Below are positions 17,770 to 25,986 of a stretch of 64,000 nucleotides of DNA, piece after piece; the stretch's first letter is position 1; each line of letters opens with the position of its first letter. The translations under genes and the position numbers were made by a program. The DNA comes from Kaistia algarum (GTDB taxonomy: Bacteria > Pseudomonadota > Alphaproteobacteria > Rhizobiales > Kaistiaceae): NCBI RefSeq assembly GCF_026343945.1, contig NZ_JAPKNJ010000001.1, positions 2,604,001 through 2,668,000 on the forward strand, given 5' to 3'. The notes beneath the pieces are model-generated. The model saw nothing but the letters and a program-made list of their open reading frames with translations, had not been told where the DNA came from and made no database searches.

Positions 17770-18714
17770 ATGGCACCGCGCAAGGTCATCATTCTCACCG
17801 ATCCGGGTCAGGATCAGGCCGTCGCCCTGCTGATGGCCTTCGCCCGGCCCGATCTCTTCGACGTGCTCGGCCTCGTCGCGACGGCGGGCAATATCGACCT
17901 TTCCTACACGGTCGGAAATTGCCTGAAGCTGCTGGAACTCGCCGGCCGGCCGGAGATCCCGGTCTTCGCCGGCTGCCTCCGGCCGATCAAGCGCGATCTC
18001 GTTACCGCCGCCCATGTGCATGGCCCAACGGGCCTTGACGGCTATGATTTCCCCGAGCCGGCGATCCGGGCGCAGTCGAAGCATGGCGTCGACTTCATCA
18101 TCGAGACGCTGCGGGCTGCCGAACCCGGCGATATCTCGATCTTCTCGCTGTCGCCACTGACCAATCTCGGCGTGGCGCTGATCCAGGCGCCGGAGATCGC
18201 CGGCAGGATCCGCGAGATCGTCATGATGGCCGGTGCCTATTTCGAGGTCGGCAACATCACGCCGACGGCCGAGTTCAATGTCTATGTCGATCCCGAAGCG
18301 GCGGATGTGGTGTTGCGCAGCGGCATTCCGATGGTGATGCTGCCGCTCGACGTGACACATCAGATGCGCTCGACGCGGGCGCGGCTCGATGCCTTCAGCG
18401 CGATCGGCAATCGCTGCGGAGCGGCCGTCGATGGCATGATGAGCTTTTCGGAAGCCTTCGACCTGCAGAAATATGGCTGGGACGGCGCGCCGCTGCATGG
18501 TCCCTGCGTCCCGGCCTATATGATGAAGCCGGAGCTGTTCGAAAGCCGGCTGATCAATGTGACGGTCGAGACCGGCAGCGAGCTGACGCTCGGCATGACG
18601 GTGGCCGATTGGTGGCAGATCACCAACCGTCGGCGCAATGTCACCTATGTGCGCAACGGCGATCCGGTCGGCTATTACGATCTGATGGTAGAGACGATAT
18701 CGCGACTGCCCTGA
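17770..18714 (+). CDS. Nucleoside hydrolase paralogue with altered metal-binding residues
   Basis: This 314-residue protein clearly duplicates the preceding nucleoside hydrolase: the AHVHGPTGLDG, GNITPTAEFN and LPLDVTHQ blocks match along the full length. The metal site does not match. The motif reads LTDPGQDQA, so the first Asp is Leu9 and the fourth is Gln16, and the later HDP motif reads HGP, placing Gly244 at the position of the Asp242 calcium ligand. Two of three side-chain calcium ligands and the first motif Asp are therefore gone. The fold, length and reading frame are intact, which argues against simple decay. It may partner the active copy, bind nucleosides without cleaving them, or hydrolyse a different glycoside. 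Confidence 0.88.
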   Translation: MAPRKVIILTDPGQDQAVALLMAFARPDLFDVLGLVATAGNIDLSYTVGNCLKLLELAGRPEIPVFAGCLRPIKRDLVTAAHVHGPTGLDGYDFPEPAIRAQSKHGVDFIIETLRAAEPGDISIFSLSPLTNLGVALIQAPEIAGRIREIVMMAGAYFEVGNITPTAEFNVYVDPEAADVVLRSGIPMVMLPLDVTHQMRSTRARLDAFSAIGNRCGAAVDGMMSFSEAFDLQKYGWDGAPLHGPCVPAYMMKPELFESRLINVTVETGSELTLGMTVADWWQITNRRRNVTYVRNGDPVGYYDLMVETISRLP

Positions 18715-18735
18715 GGGCTCGGAGGTGGCGGCACG

Positions 18736-19638
18736 ATGAAGCTCCACGACGTCGATCTCCGCCTCCTGCAGATCTTCGTCGAGATCGTCGAAAGCGGCGG
18801 ATTCACGCCAGCGCGCGTGCGTCTCAATCTCGAGATTTCAACGCTCAGCGTCCACATGAAGCATCTGGAGACGCGGCTCGGCCTCACCTTGGCGCGGCGG
18901 GGTAGAGCCGGTTTCCAGTTGACGCCGCAGGGCGAGGCGGTGTTCGCGGCGACGAAGAAGTTGCTCGAGGCGATCGACATCTTCGAGACCGAGACGGCGA
19001 GCCTGAAGGGCGAGACGGTGGGAACGCTGGTGCTCGGCGCCAGCGAAAACCTGATCTTCGAGGAAGAGGCGGCGTTTCAACACGCGCTCACCCGCTTCGT
19101 CGCCGCCTGCCCGGAGGTGCGCCTCACCTTCGTCATCGATACGCCCGAGGTGCTGGAGCGGCGGCTGATCGAGGGCACGGTCGATGTCGCCGTCTGCCCG
19201 TCGCGGCGGCACATCGATACGCTCGTCTATCGCGAAGCCTTCCGCCAGCCGACCGGCATGTATGCCGGGCGTGGCAATGAGTTGTTCGAGACGGACGACG
19301 ATCGCCTGCCGATGGATCTGCTGCGCACCACGCGGCTCGTCCGCAATGGCAGCGCCGCCATGCTGTATGACGGCGCGCTTACGACCGATAATGACGTCGC
19401 CGTCGCCTATAATACCGAGGCGGTCGCCGCGCTGATCCGCACCGGCAATTATATCGGCTGGCTGCCGGTCCATTATGCGCGGCGCTGGGTCGAGCGCGGC
19501 GAGTTGCGGCTGATCAAGCCGGCTGTGACCGTTTATGAGGCACACTACTTCGTGATCACGCGCAATGACCGTCCGACCGGCGTTCGTGCCGCGTTCCTGG
19601 CCGCCTGGGATGGCGTGCAGGATAGTTCTGTCGACTGA
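18736..19638 (+). CDS. LysR-family transcriptional regulator
   Basis: This 300-residue regulator has an N-terminal winged helix-turn-helix (about residues 4-62, with ESGGFTPARVRLNLEISTLSVHMKHLE broken across helices) and a C-terminal effector-binding domain starting near GTLVLGASENLIF. GGAGG stands upstream of the ATG. It follows the nucleoside hydrolase pair in the same direction with a 21-base gap, so it is likely in that operon. It also stands directly before the polyamine-type importer operon, whose upstream region carries a T-N11-A dyad. It may respond to a nucleoside or base and control one or both neighbouring operons; this is inferred from position. Confidence 0.9.
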   Translation: MKLHDVDLRLLQIFVEIVESGGFTPARVRLNLEISTLSVHMKHLETRLGLTLARRGRAGFQLTPQGEAVFAATKKLLEAIDIFETETASLKGETVGTLVLGASENLIFEEEAAFQHALTRFVAACPEVRLTFVIDTPEVLERRLIEGTVDVAVCPSRRHIDTLVYREAFRQPTGMYAGRGNELFETDDDRLPMDLLRTTRLVRNGSAAMLYDGALTTDNDVAVAYNTEAVAALIRTGNYIGWLPVHYARRWVERGELRLIKPAVTVYEAHYFVITRNDRPTGVRAAFLAAWDGVQDSSVD

Positions 19639-19689
19639 CCGCGTCCGGCCCTTGTCGCCCCGATCGTCAGCTTTCGGCCGTTACTCTGG

Positions 19690-19715
19690 TTCACTTTGAT
19701 AAATCCCGAAGTGAA
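19690..19715. promoter_or_regulatory. Inverted repeat of LysR-box type before the polyamine-type operon
   Basis: TTCACTT (19690-19696) and AAGTGAA (19709-19715) form a perfect 7-bp dyad with 12 intervening bases, and T19697-N11-A19709 fits the T-N11-A pattern of LysR boxes. It lies 117 bases before the binding-protein start and just after the LysR gene, the natural candidate to bind it. Confidence 0.45.
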
Positions 19716-19831
19716 GTTTGGTCGAATCCTGCGGCGTGAATCCGAAATCTGGCCCGTCTGGTCCTCTGCTTGCTTTGGTCTCCTCGTCGACTTTCGCAAA
19801 TCGGCGCTGATGCCGAAACCAGAGGTGGCGC

Positions 19832-21001
19832 ATGACCAAGAAACGGAACGGGAAATCCAGTTTACCTGGCCTGTCGTCGAGGGCGGGCCTTTCGCGGCGC
19901 GACGTGCTCGGCGGAATGGCCGCAGCGGCCGCCTTCGGCACGTTCACGATCATCTCCAAGCGGGCCGAGGCGGCGGATGCGTTGCGCATCCTGTGCTGGC
20001 CTGGCTACGAGGAGAAGGATGTCATCGAGGAATTCGAGGACACCCACAAGGTCAAGGTCGAATTCAAGATCTATATTGGTGGCGAGCAGATGCTGCAGTT
20101 CTTCGGGCAGACGCAGCCCGGGACCTTCGACGCCATCATCTCCGACGCCGAATATGTGCAGAAGTTGCTGGCGCGGAAGGCGGTCGAGGCGTTCTCGACG
20201 GCGGACATGCCGGAACTGGCCAACTACCATCCGAAATTCCGCGATTTCGCGCCGATGCGGGCCGGCGAGGGCAAGGTCTATGGCATCCCGACCCGCTTCT
20301 CGTTCTACGGCATCTCCTACAACACCGACTATCTGTCCGCTGACGAAGCTGCCGATTGGAACTCGCTGTTCCTGCCGAAGCTGACGGGCAAGGTCGGCGT
20401 GTTCGACTGGTATCTGCCGACGATGGGCAATGCGAGCCTCGCCGTCACGCCCGGCAACCAGACGCCCTATGATATTTCCGACGCGCAGCTTGCCAGCGTC
20501 AAGGAATGGCTGCTGAAGCTCCGCCCGCAGGTCTCGATGTTCGGCTCGTCCAGCCAGCCGATCGTGCAGGCCATGATTGCCGGGGACGTCTATGCCTCGC
20601 CCACGGGCGACCTCGACGTCGATCTGAAGCTGGCCGGCTATGAGAACTTCTCATCGACCATTCCCAAGCAGGGCGGCATCCGCTGGCAGGAAGTGGCGAC
20701 GATCTGCACGGATTCGACGAAGAAGGATCTCGCCAAGGAGTGGGTCAAATACATGACCGGCCCCAAGGTGCAGTCGAAGCTGGTCTACACCAAGGCGTTC
20801 AAGGCCCGCGGGCCGAACATGAAGATCGTCGACTACTGGGATGCGGACCAGAAGAAGCTGCTTTCCTATGTCCCCGACCCCGAGCATCCAGGCCAGATGA
20901 TCGTCGAGACGCTGATCGACCGGTCCATGCCGCGTGGCCTGCCGGCCCAGCAGCCGGATACGCAGTGGATCGAGATCTTCAACGAGTTCAAGACCACCTG
21001 A
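19832..21001 (+). CDS. Spermidine/putrescine-type ABC transporter substrate-binding protein
   Basis: This 389-residue exported protein belongs to the PotD/PotF-like group. The twin-arginine signal LSRRDVLGGMAAAAAFG is followed by a probable cleavage after AEA near residue 48. The mature part begins LRILCWPGYEEKDVIEEFE, typical of this family, and has MIAGDVYASPTGDLDVDLKL in the C-terminal lobe. The ATG at 19832 follows CCAGAGGTGGCGC. A strong hairpin separates it from the ATPase gene. Despite the family name, ligands range widely. Downstream genes encode two deaminases and thymidine phosphorylase, so a nucleobase, nucleoside or amine-containing derivative is a better guess than spermidine. 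Confidence 0.88.
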   Translation: MTKKRNGKSSLPGLSSRAGLSRRDVLGGMAAAAAFGTFTIISKRAEAADALRILCWPGYEEKDVIEEFEDTHKVKVEFKIYIGGEQMLQFFGQTQPGTFDAIISDAEYVQKLLARKAVEAFSTADMPELANYHPKFRDFAPMRAGEGKVYGIPTRFSFYGISYNTDYLSADEAADWNSLFLPKLTGKVGVFDWYLPTMGNASLAVTPGNQTPYDISDAQLASVKEWLLKLRPQVSMFGSSSQPIVQAMIAGDVYASPTGDLDVDLKLAGYENFSSTIPKQGGIRWQEVATICTDSTKKDLAKEWVKYMTGPKVQSKLVYTKAFKARGPNMKIVDYWDADQKKLLSYVPDPEHPGQMIVETLIDRSMPRGLPAQQPDTQWIEIFNEFKTT

Positions 21002-21017
21002 CCAATCTTGCATCGTG

Positions 21018-21046
21018 CCCGTCCCGCGGTCCCGCCGCGGGACGGG
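21018..21046 (+). terminator. Perfect 12-bp stem-loop between binding-protein and ATPase genes
   Basis: CCCGTCCCGCGG (21018-21029) pairs perfectly with CCGCGGGACGGG (21035-21046) around a 5-base loop. No T-run follows, so it is more likely an mRNA 3'-end stabiliser or partial attenuator that lets the binding protein be made in excess over the membrane subunits. Confidence 0.7.
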
Positions 21047-21074
21047 AAGCCCGTCCAAGGCAGGGAACGAAGGA

Positions 21075-22184
21075 ATGACCGGAAGGGCCGACTACGACCT
21101 CGAACTCCTGGCCGTGTCCAAGAGCTTCAAGGATTTCGTCGCCGTCGAGCAGGTTAACCTCGCTGTCAAGCGGGGCGAGTTCGTCGCGATCATGGGGCCG
21201 AGCGGCTGCGGCAAGACCACGCTGCTGCGCATCCTCGCCGGCCTCGAGACGATGAATGCCGGCCAGCTCCATATTCGCGGGCGCGACGTTTCCGATGTTC
21301 CGGTCAATTTGCGCTCCACCCGGCTGGTCTGGCAGAACTACGCGCTCTTTCCCCATCTCGACGTCTTCGACAACATCGCCTTCGGCCTGACGCTGAAGCC
21401 CTATGACCGCGCCGTCGTCAGCGGCAAGGTCAAGGCCATGGCTGAACTCGTAGGTATGACGGATTTCCTGAAGCGCCGCATTGGTCAGCTCTCCGGCGGG
21501 CAGAAGCAGCGCGTCGCGCTCGCCCGTGCGCTCGTTACCGAGCCGGATATATTGCTGCTCGACGAGCCGCTCTCCGCGCTGGATGCGCATCTGCGCATCC
21601 GCATGCAGGGGGAACTCCGCCGCATCCAGCAATCGCTCGGCATGTCGTTCATCTATGTGACGCACAACCAGATCGAGGCCTTCTCGATGGCGGATCGCGT
21701 CGTCGTCATGAACAAGGGCCGGATCGAGCAAATCGACACGCCGGAAGGCATCTATAACCGCCCGAAGACGCATTTCGTCGCCAGCTTCGTCGGCACCAAC
21801 AATCTGTTCGCCGGCCGAATCCTGTCGAGCGTCGATGGCTTCACGACGGTCCATTGCGAGCATGGACCGGTCATGGTCGCTACCGGCGACGCGCCGCCGC
21901 CAGTTGGGGAACTCGTCACGGTCGTCGTCCAGGCCGACAAGATGACCAGGGCGCCCACCGGTCTCCCGAATGAGAATGCCGTCGCCGCCGTGCTCCGCGG
22001 GCGCGAATATGCCGGCTCGCAGAATGTCTATCTGATGGACCTCGTCGACGGTACCGAGATCAAATTGGTCGCACAGGGCGGCATGAGCGAGAGCACGGCG
22101 CTCGGGATCAATGATCCACTGACCGTCTATTTCTCGCCCCGGGACGCGTCGCTGATCGCCGGTGGCGGGGAGGCGAGACATTGA
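21075..22184 (+). CDS. Polyamine-type ABC transporter ATP-binding protein (PotA-like)
   Basis: This is a 369-residue single-domain ATPase with a C-terminal TOBE extension. Walker A GPSGCGKTT, the signature QLSGGQKQRVALARAL, Walker B LLLDEPLSALD and the switch histidine in YVTHNQIEAF are all present, and FVGTNNLFAG starts the regulatory domain. The ATG at 21075 follows GAACGAAGGA; a longer in-frame opening from 20934 overlaps the binding-protein gene and is rejected. The stop overlaps the TTG start of the next gene (TTGA). It should drive the importer formed with the two following permeases. Confidence 0.92.
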   Translation: MTGRADYDLELLAVSKSFKDFVAVEQVNLAVKRGEFVAIMGPSGCGKTTLLRILAGLETMNAGQLHIRGRDVSDVPVNLRSTRLVWQNYALFPHLDVFDNIAFGLTLKPYDRAVVSGKVKAMAELVGMTDFLKRRIGQLSGGQKQRVALARALVTEPDILLLDEPLSALDAHLRIRMQGELRRIQQSLGMSFIYVTHNQIEAFSMADRVVVMNKGRIEQIDTPEGIYNRPKTHFVASFVGTNNLFAGRILSSVDGFTTVHCEHGPVMVATGDAPPPVGELVTVVVQADKMTRAPTGLPNENAVAAVLRGREYAGSQNVYLMDLVDGTEIKLVAQGGMSESTALGINDPLTVYFSPRDASLIAGGGEARH

Positions 22185-23128
22185 GCGATGGGACGGCCCT
22201 GAACGGAGTGGTGGAGGGGAGGGCGCGGCGGCTTCGGACGCCGAATGACAGCCCGCTGAAATGGCTGTGCCTCGCGCCCGTTGCCGTCTGGTTCGTCCTG
22301 CTCTTTGGCCTGCCGCTGGCCTTTCTCGTCTGGATCGGCTTCTGGCGGATCGAGGATTTCCAGCAGGTCCCGGATTTCTCGCTCGACAATTACCGCGAGA
22401 TCGCCGGCAACCTCTTCGTGAAGTCGCGCTATGGCCTTGCCATGCTGCAATCCTTCTGGGTGGCGGCGACCACAGCGCTGGTCGCTGTCGCCTTCGCCTA
22501 TGGCATAGCCCTTGCTATCGCCTTCGCGGTCCCGGCGAAACGCCAGCGCTTGGCGCTCCTCTTCGCCGTCGCGCCGTTCTGGAGCAGCTATGTGCTCCGT
22601 CTCTACTCCTGGCAGACGATCCTTTCCAAGAATGGCGTGGTCAATTCGGTGTTGAAGGCGGCCGGTATCGATGTCGTTCGTCTCGACGTCATCTACACGC
22701 AGATCGCGACCCGCATCGGCCTGGTGCATTACCTGACGCCGATCCTGGTGGTGATCCTGTATGTGACCGTCGCCAATATCGACCGCACCCTGATCGAGGC
22801 GGCGCGCGAACTGGGCGCCACGCGCTGGCAGGCCTTTCGCCGGGTGATCCTGCCGCTTTCGAAGGTTGGACTGATCACCGCCGGCTCCTTCGCGGTCATC
22901 ATCGCGCTCGGCGATGCTCTGTCGGGCAATCTGCTTGGCGGGGGCACCGGGCGGTCGCTGATCGGCAAATATCCGCTCTTCGCCAGCATGCTGATGACCG
23001 ATTATTCGAGCTCGACGAACCTGCCGCGCACTTCCGCGCTCGCCACGATCCTCATCCTGATGATGATCCTCGTTCTGGTGACCGGCGCGATCTTTGCCGG
23101 AAGGGCGCAGCGGAGGATTTCGGGATGA
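22181..23128 (+). CDS. Polyamine-type ABC transporter permease (PotB-like), TTG start
   Basis: This 315-residue inner-membrane permease has about six helices. The EAA loop, ARELGATRWQAFRRVILPLS, is the contact for the ATPase and is typical of PotB/PotH proteins; the N-terminal LAPVAVWFVLLFGLPLAFLV is the first helix. The TTG at 22181 overlaps the upstream TGA by four bases, and no in-frame ATG occurs before the first helix, so a coupled TTG start is supported. The 3' end overlaps the next gene by four bases (ATGA). Confidence 0.9.
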   Translation: MSDGTALNGVVEGRARRLRTPNDSPLKWLCLAPVAVWFVLLFGLPLAFLVWIGFWRIEDFQQVPDFSLDNYREIAGNLFVKSRYGLAMLQSFWVAATTALVAVAFAYGIALAIAFAVPAKRQRLALLFAVAPFWSSYVLRLYSWQTILSKNGVVNSVLKAAGIDVVRLDVIYTQIATRIGLVHYLTPILVVILYVTVANIDRTLIEAARELGATRWQAFRRVILPLSKVGLITAGSFAVIIALGDALSGNLLGGGTGRSLIGKYPLFASMLMTDYSSSTNLPRTSALATILILMMILVLVTGAIFAGRAQRRISG

Positions 23129-23928
23129 GCCGCAACCCGTGGCCCTTCATCGGGCGCCTCTATCTGGCCACGACCTATCTGTTCCTGTTCCTGCCGATCG
23201 TCGTCCTCATTCTCTTCTCGGTCCAGAAGAACCGTTTTCCAGGGTTCCCGCTGCAGGGCTGGAGCCTGCAATGGTACGAAAAGCTGTTCCACGAGGGCAC
23301 GTTGATCGCCGCGCTTGGCAACAGCCTGATCGTCTCGCCGACGGCCGCGACGGTCGCGACGGGGATCGGCTTTCTCGCCGCCTACGCGCTCAACCGCTTC
23401 GAGTTTCCGGGGAAGGCATTGCTGTCGGGCATCATCGTCCTGCCGATCCTGATCCCGCCGCTGATCCTCGGCGTCGGCTTTCTCGGCCTGCTGGCCCGCG
23501 TCAATCTGAACGGGTCGCTGTTCTCGGTTTTCCTGACCCATGTCGTGTTGCTGACAGCGCCAGCCATGGCGATCATCCAGCTACGCCTCGCCCAGATGCC
23601 GGCCTCGATCGAGGAGGCCGCCTGGGATCTGGGAGCGACCGAATGGCAGACGCTCCGGCGCGTCGTGCTGCCCTTCGCACTGCCCGGCCTGCTCGGCGGC
23701 TGGCTGCTCGCCTTCACCTTTTCCTTCGACGAATTCATCATCGCCTGGTTCGTCTCCGGCTTCGATCAGACACTGCCCGTGGCGATCTATTCCGTGCTCG
23801 TCGCGGCGATGGACCCCTCGCTGAATGCGATAGGGACGATCGTCTTCGTCATTTCCGGCCTGATCCTGCTGGCCATCGAACTCGTGCTGCTGCCGCTCAT
23901 CTTCGGCCGCGACCGCGCCGATGCCTGA
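23125..23928 (+). CDS. Polyamine-type ABC transporter permease (PotC-like)
   Basis: This is the second permease, 267 residues, starting at an ATG that overlaps the previous stop (ATGA) and has CGGAGG upstream. Helices alternate with the EAA loop EEAAWDLGATEWQTLRRVVL, the expected ATPase docking site. A longer opening from 22261 is antiphase to the first permease gene and is not real. With the PotB-like subunit it forms the channel. The deaminase gene follows after 24 bases, so transport and deamination are probably co-expressed. Confidence 0.9.
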   Translation: MSRNPWPFIGRLYLATTYLFLFLPIVVLILFSVQKNRFPGFPLQGWSLQWYEKLFHEGTLIAALGNSLIVSPTAATVATGIGFLAAYALNRFEFPGKALLSGIIVLPILIPPLILGVGFLGLLARVNLNGSLFSVFLTHVVLLTAPAMAIIQLRLAQMPASIEEAAWDLGATEWQTLRRVVLPFALPGLLGGWLLAFTFSFDEFIIAWFVSGFDQTLPVAIYSVLVAAMDPSLNAIGTIVFVISGLILLAIELVLLPLIFGRDRADA

Positions 23929-23952
23929 CCCTAAACCATGAAGGAGGACCAA

Positions 23953-24420
23953 ATGACCCCGAAAGAGATCATGGCGCATGCGATCGACATCAGCCGCCGC
24001 GAACTGCACGCTCGTGGCTACCGGCCGTTTGCCGCCGTCATCGTCAAGGATGGTGAGATCATTGCCGAGGGCTGCAACGATACGGTCGAGAGCTTCGATC
24101 CGACCGGCCATGGCGAGGTGGTGGCGATCCGCAACGCGACACGAAAGCTCAAGACGTCCGACCTCTCCGGCTACGAGATCTATACGACCTGCGAGCCGTG
24201 CTCGCTCTGCGTGGCCGCGATCTGGTGGGCGAAGCTTGACAAGATGTACTACGCCAACACGCTGGCCGACTGTGCCACGCTCGGCCTCGACTGCGCGCCG
24301 CTCGAGAGCGAGGTCAGCCTGCCGATTGCCGAGCGGAAGCTGCCGACGGAACGGATCCTCGCCGAGGAGGCGCATCTCGTCTTCGACGAATGGGTGAAGT
24401 CACCGGGCTTCAACGCCTGA
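23953..24420 (+). CDS. Cytidine/guanine deaminase-fold protein (GuaD-like)
   Basis: This 155-residue zinc enzyme has the deaminase motifs GHGE (zinc ligand His and proton-shuttling Glu) and TCEPCSLC (two zinc-ligand cysteines). The surrounding text, GYRPFAAVIVKDGEIIAEG and AIWWAKLDKMYYANTLAD, is closest to Bacillus-type guanine deaminase and the tRNA-adenosine deaminase group rather than free cytidine deaminase. An upstream in-frame ATG at 23938 exists, but AAGGAGGA at 23941-23948 lies between the two and fits the ATG at 23953. Genomic context favours a base or nucleoside deaminase; the exact substrate is open. Confidence 0.85.
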   Translation: MTPKEIMAHAIDISRRELHARGYRPFAAVIVKDGEIIAEGCNDTVESFDPTGHGEVVAIRNATRKLKTSDLSGYEIYTTCEPCSLCVAAIWWAKLDKMYYANTLADCATLGLDCAPLESEVSLPIAERKLPTERILAEEAHLVFDEWVKSPGFNA

Positions 24421-24449
24421 GCCTACCCCTTTTTATCCGGAAGAGCCCC

Positions 24450-25982
24450 ATGTCCATCTTCATCCGTAACGCTACCCTTCTGACCCTCGATGGCCCCGAT
24501 GGCACGGAGCCGTTCACCGGCTCCGTGCTCATCGAGGGCGACCAGATTGCGGCCATAGGACCCGATCTTGTCGCGCCGGAGGGCGCCGAGATCATCGAAG
24601 GGCGCGGCCGGCTGGTCATGCCGGGCCTTGTCAATTCACATTTCCACTCGTCGGAGACCTTCTTCAAAGGCCGCTACGAGCATATGCCGCTCGAAATCTG
24701 GATGCTCTACGCCTATCCAATCCTGTCGAATGGCCGGATTCCCGAGCGCCTACTCTATCTGCGGACCCTGATCGGGGCCATGGAATCGCTGAAAGGCGGC
24801 GTCACCACCATGGTCGACGACTTCTTCGACCCGCCGTTCCAGGATTTCGAGCGCCACAAGCTTGTATTCGATGCCTATGAGGATGCCGGCATCCGGGCCC
24901 GGATCTCGAACAACGTCATGGACAAGCATGTCCTCGACACGATGCCGTTCCTGCGCGAACTGGTGCCGGCCGAGTTGCAAGCCGAAATCGGCGGCCCCGA
25001 GGTGACGATCGCCAGCCATGAGGAATATTGCAAAGCCGCCTTTGCAGACCTGCATGGCCGCGCCGGCCGGCTCTATTTCATGGTTTCGGCCTCGGCCCCG
25101 CAGCGCGTGACGCCGGAGCTGATGCAGGCCAGCAGCGAACTAGCGCTGCGCTATAATTCGCCGCTGCACACCCACATCCTGGAGACCAAGACCCAGGCGG
25201 TCACCGGTGATGAATTTTACGGCAAGACACTGATCCGCTACATGCACGATATCGGCGTGCTCAAAAGCAACGTCACCATCGCGCATTCTGTCTGGGTCAC
25301 GGATGACGATATGGCGCTGATGGGCGATGCCGGCGTCTCGATCGCGCATAATTGCATCTCGAACCAGAAGCTTTCCGCCGGCATTGCGCCGATCCGGCGG
25401 CTGATCGATGCGGGGGTGAATGTCGGGCTCGGCACCGACGGCATGTGCTCGAACGATACGGCCCGCATCTTCGACGTCATGCGTGCCGCCGGGCTGATCC
25501 ATGCCGTGGCCACGCCGGAATATACCCGCCTCGTCTCGTCGCGCGAGATCCTGAAGGCGGCGACCATCGTCGGCGCGCGCACCGCCCTGCTCGATCAGGT
25601 GACCGGCTCGCTCACCGTCGGCAAGAAGGCCGATCTCCTCGTACTCAAAATGTCCGGGTTCAACTGGACGCCGCTCAACGACATCTGCCATCACCTCGTC
25701 TATTGCGAGAACGGTTCCTCGATCGAAACGGTAATGGTGGCCGGCAACATAGTCGTGCAGGACGGCAAGCTGACCACGATTGACGAGGACGCTATCCTGG
25801 AGGAGGTGCATGAGCTCGTTCCCGCCTGGCTGGCGCAGCATGCCGAGGTCGAGAAGCGCAACCAGGTGTTCCGGCCCTATTTTGCCGAGATGCACCGTCG
25901 CGCGACGTTGCGCGACATCGGCATAAACCGCTACCAGGGCGACCTCCCGCTCTGGCAGGGCCAGAACCGTCCGACCGTCTGA
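24450..25982 (+). CDS. Amidohydrolase of the ATZ/TRZ deaminase group
   Basis: This 510-residue metal-dependent hydrolase should deaminate a purine-, pyrimidine- or triazine-like ring. Metal ligands are visible as SHFH (after VMPGLVN), a His in PLHTHILETKTQ, a His in TIAHSVWVTDDDM and an Asp in GLGTDGMCSND. The N-terminal IRNATLLTLDGPDG and C-terminal GSLTVGKKADLLVL are the expected beta-sandwich parts. The ATG at 24450 is chosen over an upstream opening because it begins the conserved fold. It lies between a GuaD-like deaminase and thymidine phosphorylase in one operon. Guanine, cytosine, adenosine-type or S-adenosylhomocysteine-type substrates are all possible. Confidence 0.87.
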   Translation: MSIFIRNATLLTLDGPDGTEPFTGSVLIEGDQIAAIGPDLVAPEGAEIIEGRGRLVMPGLVNSHFHSSETFFKGRYEHMPLEIWMLYAYPILSNGRIPERLLYLRTLIGAMESLKGGVTTMVDDFFDPPFQDFERHKLVFDAYEDAGIRARISNNVMDKHVLDTMPFLRELVPAELQAEIGGPEVTIASHEEYCKAAFADLHGRAGRLYFMVSASAPQRVTPELMQASSELALRYNSPLHTHILETKTQAVTGDEFYGKTLIRYMHDIGVLKSNVTIAHSVWVTDDDMALMGDAGVSIAHNCISNQKLSAGIAPIRRLIDAGVNVGLGTDGMCSNDTARIFDVMRAAGLIHAVATPEYTRLVSSREILKAATIVGARTALLDQVTGSLTVGKKADLLVLKMSGFNWTPLNDICHHLVYCENGSSIETVMVAGNIVVQDGKLTTIDEDAILEEVHELVPAWLAQHAEVEKRNQVFRPYFAEMHRRATLRDIGINRYQGDLPLWQGQNRPTV

Positions 25983-25986
25983 CGTC

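Noticed and set aside
17770..18714. Calling the second nucleoside hydrolase a pseudogene
   Set aside because: The frame and length are intact and only specific active-site residues differ, so altered function is more likely than decay.
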